From Agapanthus africanus (Eukaryota; Streptophyta; Magnoliopsida; Asparagales; Amaryllidaceae), in assembly GCA_030015575.1 (NCBI GenBank), contig JASDDO010000018.1, positions 382,313,998 through 382,377,997 of the forward strand: a DNA stretch of 64,000 bases. Reading direction: 5' to 3'. This document shows, in pieces, positions 10,345 to 22,200 of the stretch. How positions within the stretch are numbered: the stretch's first letter is position 1; each line of letters begins with the position of its first letter. The position numbers were made by a program, and so were the translations under genes. A model generated the notes under the pieces. That model made no database searches, was not told the DNA's origin, and worked only from the letters and a program-made list of their open reading frames with translations.

Positions 10345-13132
10345 ATGGCAGAGAATAAAATAAGGATCGAAAAATTCAATGGTCACAATTATGGTTTGTG
10401 GCGCATGCAGATAGAGAACTGTTTATACCAAAAGGACATGTATCTTCCGTTGCTAGGAGAAAAGCCCGAGAAGCTGACCGATAAGGCGTGGAACCTTTTG
10501 GATAGGAAAGCCCCGGCGACTATCAGACTGTCGTTGACTCCGCAGGTGGCCTTTAATATCTCAAAAGAGAAGACAATCATGGGGCCAATGACGACGTTAG
10601 CCAAGTTATATGAGAAGTATTCTATATCAAACAAGATCTTCCTGATGAAGAAACTTTTCAACATAAAATTAGAAGAAAGTGGTTCGGTGATAGTGCACTT
10701 AAATGATTTCAACAACGTGACGACCTAGTTAGCATCCGTCTCGATCGTATTTGAAGACGAGATTCGGGCCTTATTATTCCTCTGTTAGTTTCCACAGAGT
10801 TGGGAGAACCTGGCGGTTAGCAACTCTATCTCAGGGACTCTCACGTTTAATGATGCGGTGAGTTACATATTAAACGATGAGATGCGAAGAAAGGCCGTGA
10901 GTCGGGGTTCGGGAACTTCTGCACTTTCGGTGGAGAATCGCGGTAGAACGAGGGAAAGGGGAAAGGGGCAAGTTTAAAAGCCGATGAAAATCTTAAGAAA
11001 AAATCCAAGGCGCATGTTGGAATTATGGGAAGAAGGGTCACAGGAAAAGTGACTACAAATCTCCAAAGAAGGCTCAGATGAGAAAGCGGGTGAAAAAGAA
11101 GGGAATGTAGTGTTTACACATGAACAAAGGGGAATATGGGCTTCGTCTATCGGTGAACGACAACACAAATCAGGATACCTGGTTCCTAAATTCGTGGGCA
11201 TCCTTTCACTACACTTCGGGCCGGCATCATTTCAGCGAGTATGTTCAAGGCGATCTTGGACATGTGATGGTGTAGAACAGTCAGCAGTGTAAGATCGTTG
11301 GTAAAGAGATGATCATCTTGCAACCGTCAGGAGGAGATCAAATTAAGCTGAAGAACGCACGACATATTCCAGATTTGAAGAAAGGTCTTATTTCCATAAG
11401 TCAGCTAGACAATGAAGGGTATATTACGACGTTTGGAAATTGTCAATGGAAAATTTCCAAAGGGTCGTTGATGGTCACAAGGAGTAAGTTGAGCAGTTCG
11501 TTGTATTCCTTCAGTATGAGCATTGGAGGTTTGGTTGCATTAGCGACAGGTTCAAAAATAAATTCGGAGACTTCGTTGTGGCATAAGTGATTGAGGCACC
11601 TCAGCGAGAAGAACATGAAAATTCTTTAGGGTAAGAACTTTTTTCGGGACTAAAGAAAATGGTTGGAGGTTTGCGAGAGCTGCGTTTGTGGGAAGCAAAG
11701 CGCGCTCAGATTTCAGATTGGAGGCGTAGCTTAAAAGGCCAAAAAGTTGGAAATGGTGAATACGAACGTATGGGGTTTGGCCTTGGTGGATTCTTATGGA
11801 GGTAATTGGTATTTCGTGGCATTCGTCGACAATGAAATTCGGAAAACATGGGTGTATGCGATAAAGAAGAAATCTGAGGTGTTTGGTATCTTTAAACACT
11901 GGATTGCACAAGTTGAGAACCAAACAGGGGTTGATGTAAAATACCTTAAGTCCCATAACGGAGGGGAATACTGCACACATGAATTCGAGGTGTTTTGCTC
12001 ACAGAAGGGTATTCGTTGGCTGAAGTTGGTATCGAGGACGCCACAGCAGAATAGCATCGCTGAAAAGACGAACAAGATGATCCTAGAGTGAATGCGGAGC
12101 ATGACCTTGGATGCAGATATGCCAAAGTTCCTATAGGCAGCAGCTGTTGATGCTGTTGTGTACTTGATCAACAGAAACCCGGCAAGTACGCTTGATGGAA
12201 GCATTCCGGAAGAAATTTGGTCAGATAAACCGGTTAATTGCACGCACCTAAAAGTATTTGATTGCATTGCATATTATTTGGTTGATGAGACAGAAAAGAG
12301 TAAGCTTGACTCCAAGTCCAGAAAGTGTACTTTCATTGGGTATGGTGGAGATAAGTTCAGATATAGATTGTGGGATTACACAAGCAAGAAAGTAATATGA
12401 AGCCGGAACGTTGTCTTTAATGAGCAGCACTTATACAAAGAAGAGAAGCAAGCCAAGGATGGTGTGGTATCGGAGTTCGTCGAGTTGGACGGAACTCAAG
12501 AGAGCATTCAGGTATCTACAGATGGAGATAAGAATGTGGAGGAAACGGCAGTGCGGGATTAGGTTCAAGAACGGGATGGTGACCATGTTCAGCAACTAGA
12601 TGTACCAGAGAAGATCTATACGAGATAGGTGGCTACGTGAAAGACTTGTGATCGACTTCGTTCTGTACACAGATTCGGAAGAGCCTGAATCTCTTGAAGA
12701 AGCAACAAGCGACGGTGCTAGCAAGCAGTAGAAGCAAGCTATGTACGAGAAAATGGATTTTTTGAAGAATAACCATACGTTGTATCTAATGAAGCTACCT
12801 AAGGGTTGGAAAGCGCTGTTGAATAGGTGGGTGTACAGAACTATAGATGAGGCCAATGGTGTGAAGCGATACAAGGCTCGCTAGGAGGTCAAAGGTTATG
12901 CGTAAAAGCAAGGAATTGATTATCAAGAGATTTTTTTTCCCAGTCGTGAATATGACATCTATCGAGTGATTTTCAGTATCATGACGGTGGAGGATTTGCA
13001 CTTAAAACAGCTGGATGTGAAGACTGCATTCCTTCATGGGGATTTGGAAGAAGAGATATATATGATGCAGCCACTGGGATATGAGGCGAAGGGGAAAAAA
13101 TATGGTGTGTAAGCTGCGAAAGAGCTTATATG
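10345..13132 (+). pseudogene. Decayed Copia gag-pol polyprotein, truncated in reverse transcriptase
   Basis: The gag frame opens at ATG 10345 (MAENKIRIEKFNGHNYGLW) and stops at 10726. The following pol region is broken by several in-frame stops and frame changes. Recognisable parts in Copia order are a pre-integrase segment (11309-11590), the integrase core (about 11747-12400, with LVDSYGGNWYFVAFVDN, SHNGGEY and RTPQQNSIAEK), and the start of reverse transcriptase (about 12740-13132, with FLHGDLEEEIYMMQP). An A-rich run near 13095 shifts the frame once more before KLRKSLYV, where the sequence is cut by the LTR starting at 13133. The RT active-site region and RNase H are missing. Premature stops in every domain make it non-functional. 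Confidence 0.85.
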
Positions 13133-15171
13133 TGTTGGCTATAGTGCCCTCAAGGCAATTATTATAATAGCAGACTTGTGATTATGATGATTGAGGTAGG
13201 ACCTATACCGATGAAACAGTCTTACTCAAGATGATAGTATGCTATCTGGTTTGTCTTTATCATCATATACATGTTGATAGAGCCCATAGGATTCTTGCTT
13301 GACTGCCAGCATTGTGATGGCGATCACATACGTGGGAGCTGGGGGTCTATAAGCGCATCCTTAAATGTCCCTAGTCGTAGGAGTATCGAGACCGGGCATC
13401 GATACTCCAGTGTAGACTAGTATATACTGATCGAGACTCCGACGAGGGGCGGTGGCCAGGTCTCACAAGCCATTGGTGTTAGTTTGTTCACCTAAGATAG
13501 TATACAGGTGCTCATTGGGTTATGAGTACACTGGACGGACTTGCCGGGAACCTGCTAGTTGGTATTATACCTATTGTCAAATAGCAGTTCCCAGGTAACA
13601 TGTGTACAGGTTAGTCTGTCGACATGAGATCATCATTTGTCTCGTGTGAGTTCCCACTGTGCTTTGATTACTACCCTACCACGGCTCAAAGGAGTCGTGC
13701 AAACAGGTTTTAGTTGGGTACAGTCCCGAGCCACATGGAGGCAGTGATCGGATCGTCGGGGATTCGTCTCTCCCGGTATTGGGGGTTGATGTCGCGTTGT
13801 GTACCACGGTGGACGAGAATTATCGATTCAGGATCGATAGTTTCTCAGGTGGTGATGGGGTTTCATACCGACACTAAATGTCGCGTTGTTAGGGGTCTGA
13901 CTTTATCCACCCCCTTAGACTCGATATGTGATACTCTTAGACGAACAGACCGGACTGTACGGATATTGTCACTGTCAGGCTCGGTAGGGATTCTGCATGA
14001 GTTTGCTCGTCGGCCTCCCTTTCGCTCAATACCTGGGTAGCCGTTACGTACAGCTAGTGCCGCTGACGTGCTTGTGGTTAAACCCGCTGACAGCGTGTTG
14101 ACGAGTCTTTAGAGTCCCACACAGAGGGTTTCCCTGGTTCTGGCGAAATGATGTAGTAGCCGTATTGGATATGTGTAGAGTTCCGATCGATTGGTATACT
14201 TTGTACCCGGACTTTCGATCGGACAGTTGATAGTACTAGCCGACTCGGACTTGAGCCGGATTATTATATCAGGTATTGATTTAATAATTTACGTATATGT
14301 ATTTCGGTACGTATATTCTAGTATTATATTTTTTGTGTTATTCTATCTCTTTGGGTATTTGTATTTCGGTACGAATGCAGATATATTTACAGTAGAATGC
14401 AATCCGTATTTTTTACCGGATAACATTCTAGAAGGTGCCACCTCATTTCTTGATTTGACCATTTTTGGAAAAATGGTAAATGAGGTGGAAATTAGAATGA
14501 GGAGGGTATGGTAATGACCATACTTGCATAGTGAACACAAATGAATTTTTAATTCATTTGTGCTCACTATTCAAGTATGGGAGCTATTTTAAAAAGAATT
14601 GTTTTACAAAACCAAGCTTGCTCAATTTCTCTCTCCAAGGGAGCTCATTATTTTGGATGGTTCATTTCTTTTCTCTTGAGCAAGCTTTGAGCTCCATCAC
14701 CATTTTTGTGCTTCACTCTCCTCTATTCTTCATGTTTTGCTTCCACCTTCATTCCTCACCTCCTCTCAACCGTCTCATGTGTTGAGAATCATGAGTGGAG
14801 GTGGATTGAGATAGCTAACACTAAGATCCTACACACTACATCCTAGGCTCTCTAGGGTAGCATCCTAGAGACCCTAGTTGCTCCGTATGTATCATGTCGT
14901 GGAGTTAGAGCCGGAGTTATATCTCTCGGATGGATCATCGAAGATGGAGGAAGACCGGCGACCAAACTTCATCGAGGTACTGCTAGGAGTTTGGAATGAA
15001 GACCGAAAGACAAGGATCAACTCGGTATAACAGTTCTAACTCTTAGTTTAATTTGCTAGTTTAGAGTTTAAGGTCGATTCGGGATTCGGGTAGCGGTAGC
15101 GCCGATTTTAGAAATTTTTGTTCCGCATTTTGGCCGCGTTTCGATGGCCGGGGCGCTCCTGTAACCCAACA
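13133..15171 (+). mobile_element. LTR (about 2.0 kb) of a second retroelement inserted in the Copia pol
   Basis: It starts TGTTGGCTATAGTGCCCTC exactly where the Copia reverse transcriptase stops making sense, ends CCCAACA, and is followed at once by a primer site. It is richer in GC than its neighbours between 13500 and 14250. It carries a 63-bp near-perfect palindrome at 14518-14580 and a CCACCTCATTT / AAATGAGGTGG pair at 14438-14488. No protein domain was recognised; the longest frame (13714-14040) lacks an ATG start. Whether a second LTR exists is unclear, because only an inverted partial copy (15443-15876) is in view. Confidence 0.7.
14518..14580. repeat. 63-bp near-perfect palindrome within the LTR
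   Basis: The arms 14518-14547 and 14551-14580 are about 30 bp each with only two mismatches by eye, separated by TTT. The outermost word is CCATACTTG and the centre is AATTTTTAATT. Transcribed RNA would form a long hairpin. Confidence 0.9.
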
Positions 15172-15184
15172 TGGTATCAGAGCC
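15172..15184 (+). promoter_or_regulatory. Primer-binding site of the 13133 element
   Basis: TGGTATCAGAGCC directly follows the terminal CA of the LTR. It is complementary to initiator tRNA-Met, the usual primer of Copia elements. The following 15185-15440 would be the 5' internal leader. Confidence 0.8.
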
Positions 15185-15442
15185 ACCCTTTAAACCCCTT
15201 ACTAGCTTATTTAAACGTGCTTAATAGATCGATCGACGGAATTTACGAAATCACGATTCCATTTTTCACAGTTTCTGCCGATTTTCTAAAGTGTACAAAA
15301 AATTTGGGCCCACGACTCCTCTAAAGCGCCGCGGATCCGCCGCACATAGGCCCCATTGGCGGCGGTTCCACGGCGGATTAGTGGCAACGGGCGTCCAAAT
15401 TTTTTCTGTAGCTCTACTTATTGATATTCTGATTTTTTTGAT

Positions 15443-15876
15443 ATTCTGTTTTAGCCCATGTCCGGTGTACTCATAACCCAATGAGCACCTGTATACATCT
15501 TGAACCAACTGACACCAATGGCTTGTGAGACCGGCCACCGTCCCTTGTCGGGGTCTGGACTGTATACACTAGTCTACTCTGGAGCATCGATACCCTATCT
15601 CGAAACTTCCACGACTAGGGACACTTTAAGGATGTGCTTATAGACCCCAGCTCCCACGTATATAATTGCCATCATACTGCTGGCAGTCAAGCAAGAATCC
15701 TATGGGCTCTATCAACATGCAATAGTGAACTAAAGCATGTACACGATAATAAAGACAAACCAGATAGCATACTATCATCTCGAGCAAGATTGTCCTACCG
15801 GTATAGATTCTCCCTCAATCATTGCAATCACGTACCTGCGATTCAATAATTGACTTTGAGGGCACTATATCCAACA
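15443..15876 (-). mobile_element. Inverted partial copy of the 13133 LTR
   Basis: Read on the minus strand from 15876 it starts TGTTGGATATAGTGCCCTC and follows the first 400-odd bases of the LTR at 13133: shared words include GATAGTATGCTATCTGG, GATAGAGCCCATAGGATTC and CACAAGCCATTGGTG. The copies differ by many substitutions and one insertion of about 20 bp. The copy breaks off near 15443, so this is a fragment facing the other LTR head to head. Confidence 0.8.
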
Positions 15877-15884
15877 CATGCCTC

Positions 15885-16130
15885 CACCACTATATAAACC
15901 CCCATCACAGCTGGGTCAAGTAAGCTATTTTTACTCCACTTAGCCGTTACGCTGCTAGGATCTAGTACTAACTTGATCGTCGGAGGGTCCTCCGTGGTAT
16001 CAAACAACCCCGGGACTTCTTTGCAGGTATTTGGCGTCAAACCCCTCCAATCACCAAATCTCCTCAAAACCCATTGAGACCCACACACAATAGGGGATCC
16101 CCTCCAGAATCCACCGGGAGATCAACGGAA
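15885..16130 (+). mobile_element. Probable fragment of a Gypsy-type LTR
   Basis: The block has a TATA-like ACTATATAAACCC at 15889, then GATCGTCGGAGGGTCCTCC and ACTTCTTTGCAGGT (16014-16027). This order (TATA, GTCGGAGGG, CTTTGCAGG) is familiar from R/U5 parts of Tat/Ogre-type Gypsy LTRs in plants. No edges can be placed. Confidence 0.4.
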
Positions 16131-18124
16131 GACAACATCTGAAGGAGATCTGAAAAGGACCTCCATCAACGCCTAACTCAACATATAAGCCAACATATAC
16201 TATGTTATTTATGTTTGGCTATAAAGAATAGTCTTGGGCCAATATATAGACACTACATTGCTTGTGTTTCCTGTGGTCTGAAGAACTTGGATTTAAAAGA
16301 TAAATGTAAAACGGTCACCATATTCATAGCCGGCGCTTATAATTTGAATGCAAATAATATCAGTTTCGTAGCTAACACTCAGCAATGAATAATGGTTCAC
16401 TCATGCGATATTTTTTTTATTATTTCATTTCTTGCAAGTTACTTTATAGACTGACTGTTGTCTCATTCATGAAAACTCCTAGTCTGCTGGTAATTACCTT
16501 TTCTGGGAAAAACTACCAAGGGAAGATCGTATACTTCTCCTAATCACTATAGTTAGAGAGACGTGTCCCTGAATATTACGTTTTCCGGCTCTGAGTGCTT
16601 TAATTTAGGAAAAGTTAGTGGTAGCAATTGGGTTTTGAGATTTTGCATATAGAAAATGAGGCGTTAAAGATAAAGCTGCTGGGTTCTCGGGCTTTGGACG
16701 TGGAAGATAAAGAATTGAAGTGAGAATTAAGACATTTGTTGGATTTTAGGATTTTAGATTGAAATAACAAAATACTAAAGGTGAAAATTTGCGAAAGATT
16801 TAGGACGTAGAAGATGTGATTATTTAAATATCGGTTATGAATGTAAAGGTCGAGAAATTTAAGTTGCAACGTTCCAAAAAAGTTAGAATTTTTGAAGATA
16901 GAAGATGGATAATATGGTTATTAATTAATAAACGGTGGTTTAATGTACGGAATATCAAGAGGATAAAAGAGAAGCAATCTAACAGCCAAAATGTAGATTT
17001 GGTACGTGTCATCACAAAGCAAAAAGCATGCCTACAAATATTGAGGCATGAATCCAGGACCAGGACTCAAAGAATGGACACTCGATCTATCTAGTGGGCC
17101 CCACATGATAATTCCACCTTGCACCGAGAAAGCATCATTGTAAATTTGTAATTAAATAATAATAAAAAAGCCACGTGCCGCACGAGCTCAGCTATAAAAC
17201 GTCACTCGATATTAACATCTTTCATATTCATGTATCCCAAATTGGCAACTTTGCTTCTTGAAAATTCATTAGAAAAACAATTCAACCTATAGAAGAGTAC
17301 CAAAGAAAGCAAGAATTTATCATTGTTTTCACTGTCATAATATGCAAATCTGCTGAGAAATGGAGATAACAAAAGAGTGCTAAAATACAACAATGATATG
17401 TAGAAAATATTTTATTACTGTAACTCTTAGAAGTATAGCATATCTTACAGGTAAAAATTAGAGAAAACTCAAAAAGTTTTCTTATAAATAGATTAAATAG
17501 TTTGAGAAGATATATATACAGAAATAGATAATGTGAATTTCAGTCTCTTAGAGTAGCATTTCTTCCTGCAAAATTTTTAAAAAGAATCAACTTCAACTTC
17601 ACAACTTTTAGTTCAATGCTCTGAAAATCAGTCACGCAAAAAAATCTTGTGATTCAAGCTACTTGCCAATAAATTTAGCAGTACAAAACGCTCGCTTAAT
17701 TAAGAAAAAATATTGGTTTTACAACTATCCAATAAAACATGTAAGGAATCGTGTTCATCACATGGTATCTGGTATATATAGATTTTACAGCCATATAAAA
17801 TAACATGATTATAAGAACAAAGGGTGGATATTTTGGCCGGGCCAGGAGAAAAAAACTGCAATTCCAATTTCATGTATAACTATTTAGTTAGATATATTTG
17901 AAAAAAGCCTTAAAATACAAACATCAACCTATTTACCAAAAAAATATTAGAAAATCGGTCCCGACTAGGTCATTATCAATCGTTCTTTTTTCTTTTGGAT
18001 AACCAGAGCTGTTTGGTTTGATTTTCATTATCTGATAAACCAGTTTTCATGCGTTTTCGATACTTTTTGCTCTTGTATTGGATGGTTGTAAAATTAATGG
18101 GTTTTCGACTATACAACGTTTTAA
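16131..18124. other. Intergenic, nothing recognised
   Basis: AT-rich DNA without a conserved coding frame, RNA gene or clear paired repeat. Small open frames around 16615-17094 on both strands show no known domain. Confidence 0.4.
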
Positions 18125-18132
18125 CCTTTTAG

Positions 18133-18685
18133 CGATGTTGAAAATAACGCAGCGTTCCGTCTGTAAAAAACAAAAAACGCAAATAGCGTTGCGCAAAGCA
18201 TAAGCTGTATGGACTATCATTGATTGATTTTAATAATTATATTTATGCAAATCAAAACACAAATTTAAGAAAATTAGTTTTAAAAATAAAAAATAGATCT
18301 AAAGTTAATAAAATAGTTTAAATCTAACTAATTTCTAATTTTTAATTTGACAGGTTCATAAACATAAATATTCGAAGTAATCAAGTGAAATTATGTTTTT
18401 TTATCTTTAGATTAGAGAGAATCGAAACTTAAAAGATGCGTTACTTAAATATTAGGTTCTCAATCTATTGAGGTCCAAATCCAGTTTAATAAAAAAAATC
18501 CGTATGTAAAATTTTATTTACAAATGGCATAGCGGAACAAGTTAGATGTCAATTCATAACGCAGCGTAAACTATTTATAAATACAACGTAAAATAACATA
18601 AGTTACATTTTATTTAAGTTATATTGTTGAGTTATGCTATATAACGTAACATAACGAGTCATGTAACGAGTTATTTCCAACATTG
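18133..18685. mobile_element. hAT-type MITE (553 bp) upstream of SEC16
   Basis: It is flanked by a perfect 8-bp direct repeat CCTTTTAG (18125-18132 and 18686-18693), the target-site length of hAT transposons. The terminal inverted repeats are CGATGTTGAAAATAAC on the left and, in reverse complement, CAATGTTGGAAATAAC on the right. The interior is AT-rich with recurring AACGCAGCGT words and no coding capacity. Confidence 0.85.
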
Positions 18686-18693
18686 CCTTTTAG

Positions 18694-19204
18694 ACCAACA
18701 AGTAAAAAACATCCAAAACACATGAAAGTTTGTTGATCCATGAAATAAGCCATGAAAAAAAAAGATGAGGGAAATAATCAATGTTTATTTATCAAGTCAT
18801 CATGTAACTCAAAAATTAATGTAAGATGGATTTGCGCTCACAATAAATCTCCAATAACTTCCTCTTCCTACGTTTGGCGCCATGCTGTAAAAAAGATAAA
18901 AATGAAGAGGAAAGGGGGAAAAAAAACAAAAGAAAACAAATGAACACAAATAATGAAAATTATAAAACCAAGATCCCCAATTTTTAGAGAGAGAGAGCTG
19001 GGTGAATGTTGCGGCGGCGTCGGCTCTTGTCCGATCGACATTTGGTAAACCCTAATTTCCCCCCTAAATTTTCGATTCTATAGATCTCTTGCATTTTTTT
19101 GCCTTCGATCGCCCAATTTGGGGGCGATTCAGCTCGATTTTTGAATCGATCTTAGATCCCTCCTGTTTAAAGCGAGGGATCTATCTATCTTTTGGATCGA
19201 TCCA
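18694..19204 (+). promoter_or_regulatory. SEC16 proximal promoter and 5' UTR
   Basis: This is the region between the MITE and the SEC16 ATG. A GAGAGAGAG tract at about 18988 is followed by GC-richer sequence and pyrimidine-rich leader-like DNA, including AAACCCTAA at 19047. The transcription start cannot be fixed. No in-frame upstream ATG extends the SEC16 frame. Confidence 0.5.
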
Positions 19205-22200
19205 ATGGCGACAGCTTCGTCTCCATTCGATGACCAAACGGACGAGGATTTCTTCGATAAGCTCGTCATGAACGACGACGGCGGCGAGCTCAATGTCGCT
19301 GGATCTGGATCTAGAGCGGAGCCGTCGGTGATGGACAATCTGAGCATTGGGGATGACGAAGATGCTGGATTGGATTCTGACAATGCGGTGGAGGCTCCAA
19401 AAGAGGAATCTTTGGTCGAATCTTTTTCGGATTCCAAAGACGTCGGATCGAAAGGGAAAGGGGTGAGAGTGGTGCAGTGGAGCTCCTTCAATGTCGATTC
19501 GGATCCCTTTAGTTCAGTCGGGTTCGGATCCGATTCAGAGTTTGTGACGGAGGATTCAAAGAATGCAGTGGTTTCGAATGACCAGGTCGCAGATGTGAAT
19601 GGCTCTGGATATTGGGGGAATTCATTAGCTAGTCGACAGAGCGCGGATGTGGATAACACTCAATTTTGGGACAATGGGACGTCTGTTTCGGGCTCCTTCA
19701 ATGCTGATTCCGAGCAATTTGGTTCGATTACAACAGCAGTTTCCAATGGTTTTGCTACGAATATGCATTTAGAAAATGCGGTAGTTTCTAGCGAGCAGAG
19801 TGCACTTGTGAATAACAGTCAGCATTGGGGCAATGCAACTGCTTCCTCCGGGCATCAAGATAATCAATTTTATGTGTCTGAAAATTTGCAGAGTAATGAT
19901 ACTACCGAGTCTCAGAATTGGGAAGATCTTTATCCGGGTTGGAAGTATGATCATAGTACAGGACAGTGGTATCAGATCGAAGGTTTAGACTTGGGGGCAA
20001 ACACACAATCTGAGAATTACAATGTGAATGATGAAAATTTGGTGGAGAGTAGTTCGGAGGAGAAGGCTCAGGGAGCCGGAGATGGGCTTATTTCGGATCA
20101 AAGATCGGAGATTTCTTATTTGCAGCAGAGTGCTAAGTCGATGGCGGAGACCGTAGTAGCCGAGGATTGTGCTACGGGCAACGTATCGAATTGGAATCAA
20201 GTTTCTCAAGAAAACACCAGGTACCCGCCTAATATGGTGTTTGATCTTCAATACCCAGAATGGTATTATGATACCAACACTCAGCGGTGGTATACTCTAG
20301 AATCATACACTCAAACTACTCAGCACACAGATAAAGTTCAAGATCAATCGAGTCAAGTGAATGCAACAGATCGTTTCATCTCAAGAGAGAGTTCCGTTGC
20401 ATCCAGTGAACAAGTTTTCTCTGGTAACCAAGGGATGAGTTGGGATTGGAATGGTTCAGCTAATAGCTATGCTCAACAGAATGCAGTGCAGCAAGATAAT
20501 TCAGTGAAGAGTGCATTGAGTTATACTCATAGTGAAAAATTTTACGGGTCACCAGGGAATGCGACAACTTTTGCTGATCAACAGAGAAGTTTTAAAATGT
20601 TCGAACCTGTTGCTAGCAAGAGTTTCAACGCTAATGGTGCTGGGTTCCAAAACTTTGTTCCTGGAGGAAATGTGAATCATTTCAATCGGCCAAAAGTGCA
20701 GCAAACTCTTGAGGAACATTTAGCTGATAGCTATTTTACAGATCCTAACCCAGTAAATTATTCTCAGCAACAGTTTCAGGGTTCTATGAATGCTTCTCAT
20801 TCTCAGTTTTCATATGTGAATGGGGGCAGATCATCGGCTGGGCGTCCGCCACATGCATTGGTTAGTTTTGGATTTGGTGGAAAACTCATAGTCATGAAAG
20901 ATAGCAGCTCTCCCAGCGCAAAATTGGACTATAGTAGCAAGGTTTGTCCCAAAACATACTCTTCCTTGACTTTTCATGGCTGGATTATTTTCCTTGCAGA
21001 ATTTGTTTTCCTAGCATTCAATGTTATTATTTTTTTCACCTCCAACTAATCATTTATATTTCTGCATTATGAAGGATAATGGCAGTGGAACAATTTCAAT
21101 TCATAATTTGATGGAAGTTGTGATGGAAAATGTTGATGCTTTAAGCAGCATGAATAGTAGCTATGGCTATGGGTACTTCAATGCTTTATGTCGACAGTCC
21201 TTTCCAGGTCCCCTTGTGGGTGGGCATGCTGCAGCGAAGGATGTAAATAAATGGATAGATGAGAGAATTCAACACAGTGAATCATCTACGGTGGATGCGA
21301 GAAAAGGGGAACCATTGAGATTGCTGCTTTCATTGTTGAAGATATCCTGTCAGCATTATGGAAAGCTTCGGCCCCCTTTTGGTATTGATCCATCACTTGA
21401 GGTAAAATATATGACTCAGTTTCCTATGTTGCATTGCAGTTCCCATAATAAAATTAAATAAACAAAAACATCGACAACAATCCTTAGAGGCAATTCTTAT
21501 TGGTTACACAGAATGGAAAAAAAAGAAAAGAAAAATAAGGAATAGTGAAAAAGGTAGAATCAAAGTGAGCCAATCTTACCAAAACATCTTTTTGATGTAG
21601 ATTAATAGAAGTGATATTAGCTAATCATTTTTGTGCAAGCATGTGGTTTTTAACTACAATTGTGACATGATGACATGTATCATCAGCACAAAAGAATTCT
21701 AAAATCATGGTTAGAAAGACGGGTTTATTTGCCACAAGAGCATAACTAACAGTATATAAAACTTTTTAGTTATACTTTTTATTTTTATAAATGTCCCATT
21801 TGCGCCATATAAGTCAAATACCTGCTACCTATCAAAAAGGTTTCTTAATTAATTGAGGGATGGAGTCATATTTCAAGCTTGGGCAACATTTTCCATTCAA
21901 AAGTTTCTATATCAGTTTCCCTATGTAATTTGCTGCTCACCTATTGTTTTTTTTCCCCACTTTGTAGGAAACTGATGGTCCTGAATCAACTATAAGTAAG
22001 CTTTTCACATATGCTAAAACGAGCGGTGCTCGTCCGAGAGATCATGGCCCTTCCTCTCGCTGCTTGCAGAACATTCCTTCTGAAGCACAGATTTTGGTAC
22101 CCTTGGAACTTGCATAAATATGTTTTTAGCTATATTTACAACAATGTTCTAAATTTTGGATGTCGGTATCGTGTCGGCTTGAAGATTTTGATGTCGGATA

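Noticed and set aside
13714-14040. 108-codon frame inside the LTR at 13133
   Set aside because: It begins with a non-ATG codon, lies in LTR sequence and has no recognisable domain.
15885-16130. Continuation of the Copia pol after the 13133 insertion
   Set aside because: None of the six frames gives reverse transcriptase or RNase H motifs; the block looks like a different LTR.
19129-19659. 176-codon minus-strand frame over SEC16 exon 1
   Set aside because: Serine-rich antisense shadow of the acidic SEC16 N terminus; no domain and no start context.
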